Part shown: piece by piece, positions 6,815-13,735 of the stretch | Numbering within the stretch: the first letter of the stretch is position 1 | Layout: every line of letters begins with the position of its first letter | NCBI GenBank assembly: GCA_019420085.1 | Contig: JAHZHV010000034.1 | Coordinates: 1 to 14,766 of the forward strand | Direction: 5' to 3' | Source: Christensenella sp. | GTDB lineage: Bacteria; Bacillota; Clostridia; Christensenellales; Maliibacteriaceae | Length of the DNA stretch: 14,766 nt | Made by a program: the position numbers and the translations under genes | The notes under the pieces: generated by a model | The model's database searches: none | Told to the model about the DNA's origin: nothing | The model's input: the letters and a program-made list of their open reading frames with translations, nothing else

Positions 6815-6928
6815 TGCAGGTAAGATCCTTTCTGACAGATTGCATCAACGTTGCACGCGTTTGGATAAAAAAGCATGTCTCCTAGAAATGTCTACGTCAT
6901 TTAAACCCCAATAAAATAGATTAAGAAA

Positions 6929-6957
6929 ATTATAGAATAAGACATAGGTCGTTTCAA
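6929..6957 (-). promoter_or_regulatory. Sigma-A-type promoter for the zinc-ribbon gene
   Basis: On the minus strand TTGAAA (6952-6957) is followed after exactly 17 bases by a perfect TATAAT (6929-6934). The predicted start near 6922 leaves a leader of roughly 108 nt before the ATG. The intact promoter shows that the interrupted gene is probably still transcribed. Confidence 0.65.
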
Positions 6958-7343
6958 TTATTTTGCCTTGCTGTAGTCGGATGCGGTGAGAACACAGAAG
7001 CTATGATGATGCATGGCATATGATAGGCAAGAGACAGTTGTTTTATTGGTTTTGCATCCTGTATTGATCATGGGAATCCACTGCAATGAATTTCACAAGT
7101 TTCGTTAAGCATCCTTATTAGGTAATATCTTGTTCATGTAGGTACGATGATCAAAGTTGTGTGAATATTCTCGTTCCTCATTGCGGACGGTCAAAAGAAT
7201 CAATGGACTGCCTGCGTGCGGTCAATGTTTTTGCGCGGGAAAAAGATGAATACCGTATATGCGGGATTCATCCATGCACATGATGCGTCCCTACGTCATG
7301 CGTTTGTCGCATTTTACCAGACGGCAAATGGATTTTGGGGTGC
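6958..7343. other. Intergenic region without a convincing gene
   Basis: About 385 bp separate the zinc-ribbon promoter from the end of dpaB. The sequence is AT-richer than the neighbouring genes. I see no tRNA, terminator with a T run, insertion-sequence ends or long repeat. The one protein-like stretch is a plus-strand frame open from 7122, with a GTG at 7161, ending at TGA 7281-7283. It contains NILVPHCGRSKESMDCLRA but has no ribosome site, and it may be a gene remnant or chance. Confidence 0.4.
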
Positions 7344-7937
7344 CTATGCAAGCGGATCTCGCCGCTGGCATAGAACAGGCTGCAGCTGTTTGTTTTCCAG
7401 TGCCAGTGCCGCGGCGGGCAGGATTAAGTCGCGGCGCGCGCGCAGACAGGGATATTGAGGCGCTTCGCCATCCTGACAAAACGGAGCAAAAAAGATATTT
7501 TTGCGCAGAAGAAGATTGCCGATGGATGGCAGCGCGCACAGGCCGTCGGTACCGGTGTGGACGCAGATTAGAAGCGGTTTATCAAGCCCCAAATGAATAC
7601 GGGCGCCGATTAATGGCGGAGTATCGCATGTGCCGCGGCATAGTGCTTCCAGTGAGCGCAGCGTACAGGGTGCAAGGACGAACAAGTCAAATTCACGCGC
7701 TTTGCGTGCTGCGTCGAACATGTGCGTGATGGGGGAAACGCCGCAGATGCGCCGTGCGCCTGTGCGCAGGGATTGCGCGCTGCTATAGGGGGAATCCGTT
7801 TCATTGAGTGTATAGGAGAAAAATGGTACGACGCAGGCACCGGCAGTGCAGAACGCATCCATCAGTACAAGCGCATTTGACGTGTCGTCAAACGCAGCGG
7901 TCAATCCCATGGCGATCGCCTTTCCCTGAAACGGCAT
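7344..7937 (-). CDS. dpaB: Dipicolinate synthase subunit B (DpaB/SpoVFB-like flavoprotein)
   Basis: DpaB with DpaA makes dipicolinic acid from the DapA product in the mother cell of sporulating Bacillota, which ties this gene to the lysine operon nearby. The 197-residue protein keeps the flavoprotein layout: a GKAIAMGLT strand (5-13), VLAPCTLRSLEAL (87-99), RKNIFFAPFCQD (145-156) and QLQPVL (184-189), all in family order. The nucleotide-binding turn, GSxCT in the usual protein, is AAFDDT (14-19). There are 11 cysteines, an unusual number. The start has GGGAGG 8 nt upstream. It stands alone on the minus strand; no dpaA lies next to it in this window. Confidence 0.82.
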   Translation of the reverse strand: MPFQGKAIAMGLTAAFDDTSNALVLMDAFCTAGACVVPFFSYTLNETDSPYSSAQSLRTGARRICGVSPITHMFDAARKAREFDLFVLAPCTLRSLEALCRGTCDTPPLIGARIHLGLDKPLLICVHTGTDGLCALPSIGNLLLRKNIFFAPFCQDGEAPQYPCLRARRDLILPAAALALENKQLQPVLCQRRDPLA

Positions 7938-7965
7938 ATGAAAAACCTCCCGTGCGCGTTGGTTG

Positions 7966-7985
7966 CCGCCGCAGGAAAGCGGCGG
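7966..7985 (-). other. G+C-rich hairpin in the dpaB leader
   Basis: CCGCCGC (7966-7972) pairs with GCGGCGG (7979-7985) around a 6-base loop, 15 bases upstream of the dpaB Shine-Dalgarno on the minus strand. No T run follows. It would lie in the 5' leader of dpaB mRNA, where it could affect stability or ribosome access. Confidence 0.4.
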
Positions 7986-7998
7986 ACCCTCTGCTTTT

Positions 7999-8027
7999 AA
8001 GGGTATGCATCCGGGTGTGCTTTGGTG
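7999..8027 (-). promoter_or_regulatory. Possible sigma-K-type promoter for dpaB
   Basis: On the minus strand CACC (8024-8027) is followed after 16 bases by CATACCCTT (7999-8007). The Bacillus sigma-K pattern is roughly mACm, 16 bases, CATAnnnTA; the last position differs here. In B. subtilis the spoVF operon is transcribed by sigma-K, so the placement is sensible. The motif is short and could be chance. Confidence 0.35.
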
Positions 8028-8028
8028 A

Positions 8029-8057
8029 TTGCACAGGGGTGGGTTTGACGGTATAAT
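8029..8057 (+). promoter_or_regulatory. Sigma-A-type promoter for ftsK and the downstream genes
   Basis: TTGCAC (8029-8034) and a perfect TATAAT (8052-8057) are separated by exactly 17 bases. Transcription would start near 8064, about 43 nt before the TTG start of ftsK. No terminator is visible between ftsK and recA, so it may drive the whole right-hand unit. Confidence 0.7.
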
Positions 8058-8106
8058 AAAGTGAAGATATGGTGCTTATTGCGGCACCGGGGAGGGAGAA
8101 AAACAG

Positions 8107-10569
8107 TTGGCGTCTAAGAAGAATCAATCGGTGAAGGTAACGCGCGTCAAACGCATGACGCCGCAGGCACAGCCGGATAGCAAGCGCAATGAAATAGCAG
8201 GCGTATGCTGGATTGCGCTGGGCGCATTTTTGTTTCTTTGCGTCGTTTCGCCGTCGGCGTCGCATTGGATTGGCAAGGCGGGGCTTTTGCTGCAGCAGCT
8301 GCTGTTTGGTTTATTTGGCATGGCGGCTTATGTGCTGCCCCTTGCGTTGATTGTACTGGGCGTGGCGTGCATTGCGCAGCGTGCGCAGGGCATTTCCCGC
8401 GGAAAGCTTGCTGCCTGCTGCGTGGGGGCCTTCTTTATTCTGTGCTTATTGAATATGCTGTTTTTGAAAAAGGCAAATTCTGAACAGTATGGCGTATTTC
8501 TTGCCAATACGTATTTGTATGGTCAAACAGCACACTTGGGCGGTGGTGCATTTTCTGCGCTTTTTGTCTATCCATTAAAGCGGCTGATCGGCAATGCGGG
8601 GGCAAATATCTTTTTGTGCGCAGGAATCTTGATCTGTGTGCTGATTGTGACGAATTTGTCCCTCAAGCGCACAGGACAGGAAGTGGGAAACGTTGTGCAG
8701 CAGCAGGTGGTTGAGCATCGTGAGCGCAATGCACAGGTTCATCTTTACAATGAGCGCCTGGAGCGGGCGCATGAAGCGGATGTGTCTGATCCGACGATTC
8801 TGGGGCCGGAGGACTACAAAGGCGGTAAGCGTCAAAAGCATCGGCGCGACAAGCGTCCGCGCCTGCCTGTGGGACGCGTGACCGGCGACTCAGACTCTAT
8901 GCCGCAGCAGGAACCCGCAGTACAGCAGGATGTGCCGTTTGTTGAGGCGCAGATTGTATCGGAACCTGCGCCAAAGCGCCAAACAAAGACAGTGGGTCAG
9001 GAACCTGTCGTTTTTGAAGGAGAGCAGGAGGAAGGCGGCATTCCAGAGGATAACATTGAGCAAGCGCGCATCCGTGCTGCAGCGGCGCCGCGCCGGTATC
9101 AATTTCCGCCGGTGGAGTATCTGTCGCCGCCTAAGCCGTCGCAGGCTAAGGGAGGCTCTCTTGCCGAGGCGCGTGCAAAGGCAAAGCGCCTGGAGGAGAT
9201 TCTGGCAAGTTTCGATGTGGAGGCACGTGTTGTCAACATCAGTCAGGGCCCGTCGGTCACGCGCTATGAAGTGCAGCCGGCTGCCGGTGTCAAGCTTTCG
9301 CGTATTGTGAATCTGACCGATGACATTGCTTTGGGGATGGCCAGCATGGGCATCCGCATGGAAGCTCCGATCCCCGGAAAGGCTGCTGTAGGCATTGAAC
9401 TGCCCAATGAGCGCACCACGCTTGTGACGCTGCGTGAGATTATCGAAAGCGATAAGTTTAAAAATGCGCCGTCAAATCTGACGTTTGCGTTGGGGCGTGA
9501 CGTCAGCGGCAATGTTGTCGTAGGCGATATTGCAAAAATGCCGCATTTGCTTGTAGCAGGCGCTACAGGTATGGGCAAGAGCGTGTGCATTCACTCCATG
9601 CTTTTGAGCATCTTGTATAAATCTTCGCCGCAGCAGGCGCGTTTGATTTTAATTGACCCCAAGAAGGTCGAGTTTTCCATGTATAACGGCATTGGGCATC
9701 TGCTTATTCCGGTTGTGACCGATCCGCGCAAAGCAGCTGGGGCGCTGAATTGGGCAGTGACGGAGATGGAGCGCCGCTACAAACTGTTTTCAGAAAACGG
9801 CGTGAATAACATGTTCCGCTATAATGAGAAATTCAAAGGTGATGCGGATGTTGAGCAGATGTATCAGATCGTCATCTTTATCGATGAGTTGGCCGATTTG
9901 ATGATGGTTGCCTCCAAGGAAGTGGAAAACAGCATTATGCGTCTTGCGCAGATGGCGCGTGCGGCCGGTATTTATCTTGTTATTGCCACGCAGCGTCCGT
10001 CGGTTGACGTTGTTACGGGTGTAATCAAGGCAAATATTCCCTCGCGGATTGCGCTGACGGTATCTTCTCAGGTCGACTCGCGCACGATTATTGACTCTGC
10101 GGGCGCCGAACGTTTGCTTGGTAACGGCGATATGCTCTACAGCCCCACAGGAATGCTCAAGCCGCTGCGTGTACAGGGTGCGTTTGTCCAGGATGCTGAC
10201 CGCGATCGCGTGATTGAATTTGTCAAAGCACAGGGCGGCCCGGCGGATTATAACGAACAGGTCATCGATGCACTGGAAGCCCAAAGTGACAAGCAGAATA
10301 AGGACGCGGGTACCGATACGGATGCTGCGGCGCAGGATCCGCTTTTGAGTGAAGCTATTGATATTGTTGTGGAAAGCGGGCAGGCGTCTATTTCGTTGAT
10401 CCAGCGCAAACTGCGTGTGGGCTATGCCCGTGCAGGGCATCTGATTGATACGATGGAGAAGATGGGCGTTGTCGGTGTTTCAGAGGGCAGCAAGCCGCGG
10501 CGCGTACTGATTGATCGGCAGCAGTGGCAGACAATGGCCGGTGAAGCATGGCCCAACGATCCGCAGTGA
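8107..10569 (+). CDS. ftsK: FtsK/SpoIIIE family DNA translocase
   Basis: An ATP-driven double-strand DNA pump at the division or sporulation septum. The 820-residue protein has several N-terminal membrane segments (within 31-184), a charged low-complexity linker (about 190-340), then the motor: alpha domain (about 345-460), Walker A AGATGMGKS (484-492) and Walker B VIFIDELADL (589-598), and MARAAGIYLVIATQRPSVDV. The gamma winged-helix domain (about 746-802) reads the orienting sequences. Walker A has Met where most relatives have Ser. The start is TTG 8107, chosen for AGGGAG 8 nt upstream; the first in-frame ATG lacks a ribosome site. Size and place near dapA resemble spoIIIE, but sequence alone does not separate SpoIIIE from FtsK roles. 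Confidence 0.95.
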   Translation: MASKKNQSVKVTRVKRMTPQAQPDSKRNEIAGVCWIALGAFLFLCVVSPSASHWIGKAGLLLQQLLFGLFGMAAYVLPLALIVLGVACIAQRAQGISRGKLAACCVGAFFILCLLNMLFLKKANSEQYGVFLANTYLYGQTAHLGGGAFSALFVYPLKRLIGNAGANIFLCAGILICVLIVTNLSLKRTGQEVGNVVQQQVVEHRERNAQVHLYNERLERAHEADVSDPTILGPEDYKGGKRQKHRRDKRPRLPVGRVTGDSDSMPQQEPAVQQDVPFVEAQIVSEPAPKRQTKTVGQEPVVFEGEQEEGGIPEDNIEQARIRAAAAPRRYQFPPVEYLSPPKPSQAKGGSLAEARAKAKRLEEILASFDVEARVVNISQGPSVTRYEVQPAAGVKLSRIVNLTDDIALGMASMGIRMEAPIPGKAAVGIELPNERTTLVTLREIIESDKFKNAPSNLTFALGRDVSGNVVVGDIAKMPHLLVAGATGMGKSVCIHSMLLSILYKSSPQQARLILIDPKKVEFSMYNGIGHLLIPVVTDPRKAAGALNWAVTEMERRYKLFSENGVNNMFRYNEKFKGDADVEQMYQIVIFIDELADLMMVASKEVENSIMRLAQMARAAGIYLVIATQRPSVDVVTGVIKANIPSRIALTVSSQVDSRTIIDSAGAERLLGNGDMLYSPTGMLKPLRVQGAFVQDADRDRVIEFVKAQGGPADYNEQVIDALEAQSDKQNKDAGTDTDAAAQDPLLSEAIDIVVESGQASISLIQRKLRVGYARAGHLIDTMEKMGVVGVSEGSKPRRVLIDRQQWQTMAGEAWPNDPQ

Positions 10570-10596
10570 CGCAGAAAAGCGTGGGAAGGAAACGCG

Positions 10597-11916
10597 ATGG
10601 AAAAAAAAGTGCATCTGGTGTCGCTTGGATGCTGTAAGAACCTGGTTGATTCTGAAAAGATACTTTACGCCTTCGCACAGGACGGATGGACGATGACGGA
10701 CATACCGCAGGAAGCGGATGCAATCATCGTTAACACCTGTGGATTTATTGATGATGCCAAACAGGAGGCCATTGACACGCTGTTTGCGCTGCATGCGCAG
10801 AAAAAAGATGGTGCGCTGTTGGTTGCTACAGGCTGTCTTGCGCAGCGGTACGGGGAAGATTTGTTTTCCCAGATGCCGGAATTGGATCTTGTTGTGGGAA
10901 TTGACCATTGTTCACAGATCGTCGGATACGTACGTGACTTTAAAGCACGTGCTTTGTATTGCGGTGCAGTGGATATGCAATATCACAGCGGCCCGCGGCT
11001 GTATACGGGACCGCAGCATTATGCATACGTGCGCATTGCCGACGGTTGTGATAATTTTTGCAGCTATTGTGCCATTCCGCACATTCGGGGCCGATACAGA
11101 AGCCGTGCACAGGACGATATTTTGCAGGAGGTTCGTCTGCTTGCCGGGCGCGGCGTGCGCGAGATCATTCTTGTCGCACAGGATACGACGCGCTATGGGA
11201 TGGATACGGACGCGTGTTCACTGGCAGAACTGTTGCATCATACGGCACAGGTGCCCGGGGTAGAATGGGTGCGCTTTTTATATGCGTATCCGGAAATGGT
11301 GACGGACGAACTGCTTGATGTGATGCTGTCGCATGAGAATATCTGCAACTATGTTGATATTCCCATTCAGCATTGCTGTGACGATGTGCTGCACCGCATG
11401 AACCGGCGTGTGACGCGTGTGCAGTTGGAGACGCTGCTTGAAAAACTGCATGCTGCGCCGCAGAAGATTGCAGTGCGTACGACGGTGATGACGGGTTTCC
11501 CAGGGGAGACGCGTGTACAGCACGAGGAATTGCTCGCCTTCCTTCGCAAGTGGCGCTTCGATCGCCTGGGGGCGTTTGCATTCAGTCCGCAGGAGGGTAC
11601 GGGCGCCTTTGCGATGCAGGATGATGTGCCGCAGAGCGAAAAACAGGCGCGGCTGGATGAAATTATGACGCAACAAAAGACCATTTCACTTGCGGCAAAT
11701 CAGAAGCGCGTTGGACAGACGCTGCGCTGTGTTGTGGATGAGGTCGACAGTCTGCGTGATATGGTTATTCTGCGCTCACAGTATGAGGCACCTGAGGTGG
11801 ATGGTACGATTCTTTTGCCGATTTCAGAATTTGAAGTGGAACCGGTGTCGGGCATGACGTTTGACGTGCGCGTGACAGGGGCGCTGGAATACGATCTTTT
11901 AGGAGAATTGCAATGA
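10597..11916 (+). CDS. rimO: Ribosomal protein S12 methylthiotransferase
   Basis: RimO adds a methylthio group to the conserved aspartate of ribosomal protein S12, using two iron-sulfur clusters and S-adenosylmethionine. The 439-residue protein has the N-terminal MTTase domain with cluster cysteines 12 (SLGCCKNLVDSE), 48 (VNTCGF) and 80 (TGCLAQRY). The radical-SAM motif is CDNFCSYC (151-158), and a TRAM domain follows from about 375. SLGCxKNxVDSE and the EGTGAFAMQDDVP segment separate it from the tRNA-modifying MiaB. The second residue of the first cysteine pair is Cys where relatives have Pro. The ribosome site GAAGGA is 6 nt upstream; ftsK ends 27 bp before. Confidence 0.95.
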   Translation: MEKKVHLVSLGCCKNLVDSEKILYAFAQDGWTMTDIPQEADAIIVNTCGFIDDAKQEAIDTLFALHAQKKDGALLVATGCLAQRYGEDLFSQMPELDLVVGIDHCSQIVGYVRDFKARALYCGAVDMQYHSGPRLYTGPQHYAYVRIADGCDNFCSYCAIPHIRGRYRSRAQDDILQEVRLLAGRGVREIILVAQDTTRYGMDTDACSLAELLHHTAQVPGVEWVRFLYAYPEMVTDELLDVMLSHENICNYVDIPIQHCCDDVLHRMNRRVTRVQLETLLEKLHAAPQKIAVRTTVMTGFPGETRVQHEELLAFLRKWRFDRLGAFAFSPQEGTGAFAMQDDVPQSEKQARLDEIMTQQKTISLAANQKRVGQTLRCVVDEVDSLRDMVILRSQYEAPEVDGTILLPISEFEVEPVSGMTFDVRVTGALEYDLLGELQ

Positions 11917-12491
11917 AAGCCGAGACGATAAAAAAACTGCCGAATATTCTGTCACTTGCGCGGATTATCAGCGTGCCTGTCGTGCTGGCAATTTTAATGC
12001 TGCCGGTGCAAAGTGCGATTCGTGTGTGGATTGCGGCATTGCTTTTCGTCATAAGTGCCGCCACCGATTCTCTGGATGGACATTTGGCCAGAAAATATGA
12101 CGCGGTAACGAATTTTGGAAAATTTATCGATCCCGTGGCAGATAAGCTGCTTGTTGTTTCTGTTATGATATGGGTTGCTGTAGATGCCGCCGCGGGGTGG
12201 GTGACGATTGTAGCAGTTTTGACAACCGCGCGTGAGTTTATCATCAGTGCCTTCCGCCTGGTTGCTGTGACAGAGGGTGGACGTGTCATTGCGGCGGGGT
12301 GGCTTGGGAAAATCAAGACGGTTACCCAGTATATTGCACTGACCGCTTATATTCTGAAGGCGTGTTTTCTTCCGGTTTTTTCCAATGTGATATTTGTTGT
12401 ATTTTTGATCATTTCGGCGGTTATGACCGTATGGTCGTGTGCGGACTACATCGCACGCAACATCGGCGTACTCAAAGGAGGCGTCCAATGA
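11913..12491 (+). CDS. pgsA: CDP-diacylglycerol-glycerol-3-phosphate 3-phosphatidyltransferase
   Basis: PgsA makes phosphatidylglycerol phosphate, the committed step to phosphatidylglycerol, in the cytoplasmic membrane. The 192-residue protein is mostly hydrophobic helices. It carries the full CDP-alcohol phosphotransferase signature: D52, DG 55-56, AR 59-60, G69, D73 and D77, in the order DxxDGxxAR...GxxxDxxxD, which binds the metal ions and CDP group. The start overlaps the rimO stop by 4 bases (ATGA) and has AGGAG 7 nt upstream inside rimO. Gene order pgsA-cinA-recA is conserved in Bacillota. Confidence 0.96.
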   Translation: MKAETIKKLPNILSLARIISVPVVLAILMLPVQSAIRVWIAALLFVISAATDSLDGHLARKYDAVTNFGKFIDPVADKLLVVSVMIWVAVDAAAGWVTIVAVLTTAREFIISAFRLVAVTEGGRVIAAGWLGKIKTVTQYIALTAYILKACFLPVFSNVIFVVFLIISAVMTVWSCADYIARNIGVLKGGVQ

Positions 12492-13735
12492 CGGCAGAGA
12501 TTCTTTCGGTTGGCACGGAACTTTTGCTTGGCGATATTGTGGATACAAACGCACAGTTTCTGTCGCGGGAATTGTCGATGCTGGGCATTGACGTGTATTA
12601 TAAGACGAGCGTTGGGGATAATCCCGCGCGCCTTATGCAGGCGCTTGATTTGGCGTTGTCACGGGCGGATATCGTCATCACGACCGGTGGCTTGGGACCG
12701 ACGATGGATGACATTACACGCGAATGCGTGGCGCAGTGTTTTGGCCTTGCAATGGTACGCGACGAATGTGCGGCATCACGTATTGTGTCACGCTATGAAA
12801 AGACAGGTACATCCATGCCGCCGCATGCACTGAAACAGGCATATGTACCTTGCGGTGCAACGGTATTTGAAAACGAGTGCGGTACGGCGCCCGGCTGTGC
12901 AGTGGAACGGGACGGCAAGGTGATCATTGTACTGCCCGGACCGCCGCATGAGATGCGCACAATGTTTACGCAGCGTGTGCGGCCATATCTTCGTGCAAGC
13001 GGCGCTGGGACAATTTATTCACGCGTTTTGCGCATCTTTGGCATTGGAGAACCGGCGTTGGAAGAAAAAATCCGTGATATGCTGGTTTCTCAGACGAATC
13101 CGACGATTGGTATTTATGTCGGATTTGCTGAGGCACGCATTCGTATCAGTGCAAAGGCTGCGGATGAGGCGCATGCAAAACAGCTGATTGAGCCGGTTGC
13201 ACAGGAACTGTATGACCGGTTGGGACAGCGGATTTATGCAGAAGGAGATACGACGCTGGAAGAGGAAACAGCCCGGCTTTTGATGCAAAAGGGACGGACG
13301 CTTGCGCTGGCAGAGTCCTGTACCGGCGGTATGATTGCTTCGTCTCTAGTGGCGTTTGCAGGTATTTCTCAATGCTTAATGGAAAGCCATGTGACGTATT
13401 CCAATGCAGCAAAGATGCGTGTGTTGGGTGTGCAGGAGGAGACGCTTGCGCGTTTCGGTGCTGTCAGTCATCAGACAGCGTGTGAAATGGCGCAGGGTCT
13501 GCGTGCGCGTTCCGGTACGGATTACGCGTTGTCGGTTACGGGAATCGCGGGGCCTGACGGCGGTACGCCGGACAAGCCTGTAGGCCTTGTATACATTGGC
13601 TTTTGCGATAAAAAAGGCGTAACAAGCCGTCAATACATTTTTGATGGGGAGCGTGCGCGGGTGCGCCGCCTTTCGACGCTCCATGCACTGGATACTTTAC
13701 GGCGCGCATTGATAGAAGCGGAGGATTTGACATGA
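12488..13735 (+). CDS. cinA: CinA family protein (MoCF-like domain plus nicotinamide-nucleotide amidase domain)
   Basis: The 415-residue protein has an N-terminal molybdopterin-binding-like domain with SVGTELLLGDIVDTN (7-21) and TGGLGPTMDD (about 64-73). The C-terminal CinA/PncC domain carries ALAESCTGG and SVTGIAGPDGGTPDKPVG, whose conserved Ser belongs to the nicotinamide-mononucleotide deamidase site. CinA proteins recycle pyridine nucleotides and are co-transcribed with recA in competent Firmicutes. ATG 12488 is selected because AAAGGAGG lies 6 nt upstream and the ATGA overlap joins it to pgsA; the frame is open further up to 12299, but that stretch lies within pgsA. Confidence 0.96.
   Translation: MTAEILSVGTELLLGDIVDTNAQFLSRELSMLGIDVYYKTSVGDNPARLMQALDLALSRADIVITTGGLGPTMDDITRECVAQCFGLAMVRDECAASRIVSRYEKTGTSMPPHALKQAYVPCGATVFENECGTAPGCAVERDGKVIIVLPGPPHEMRTMFTQRVRPYLRASGAGTIYSRVLRIFGIGEPALEEKIRDMLVSQTNPTIGIYVGFAEARIRISAKAADEAHAKQLIEPVAQELYDRLGQRIYAEGDTTLEEETARLLMQKGRTLALAESCTGGMIASSLVAFAGISQCLMESHVTYSNAAKMRVLGVQEETLARFGAVSHQTACEMAQGLRARSGTDYALSVTGIAGPDGGTPDKPVGLVYIGFCDKKGVTSRQYIFDGERARVRRLSTLHALDTLRRALIEAEDLT

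Noticed and set aside
7259..7729. 156-codon plus-strand frame opposite dpaB
   Set aside because: The minus strand has family motifs in order and a strong ribosome site; the plus frame has neither.
10942..10955. 14-base perfect palindrome AAAGCACGTGCTTT inside rimO
   Set aside because: Lies within a conserved coding region with no promoter nearby; probably chance.
12299..12487. Extended N-terminus for cinA
   Set aside because: The extension lies inside pgsA, and CinA proteins begin at the TAEILSVGTELL segment, exactly at ATG 12488 with a strong ribosome site.
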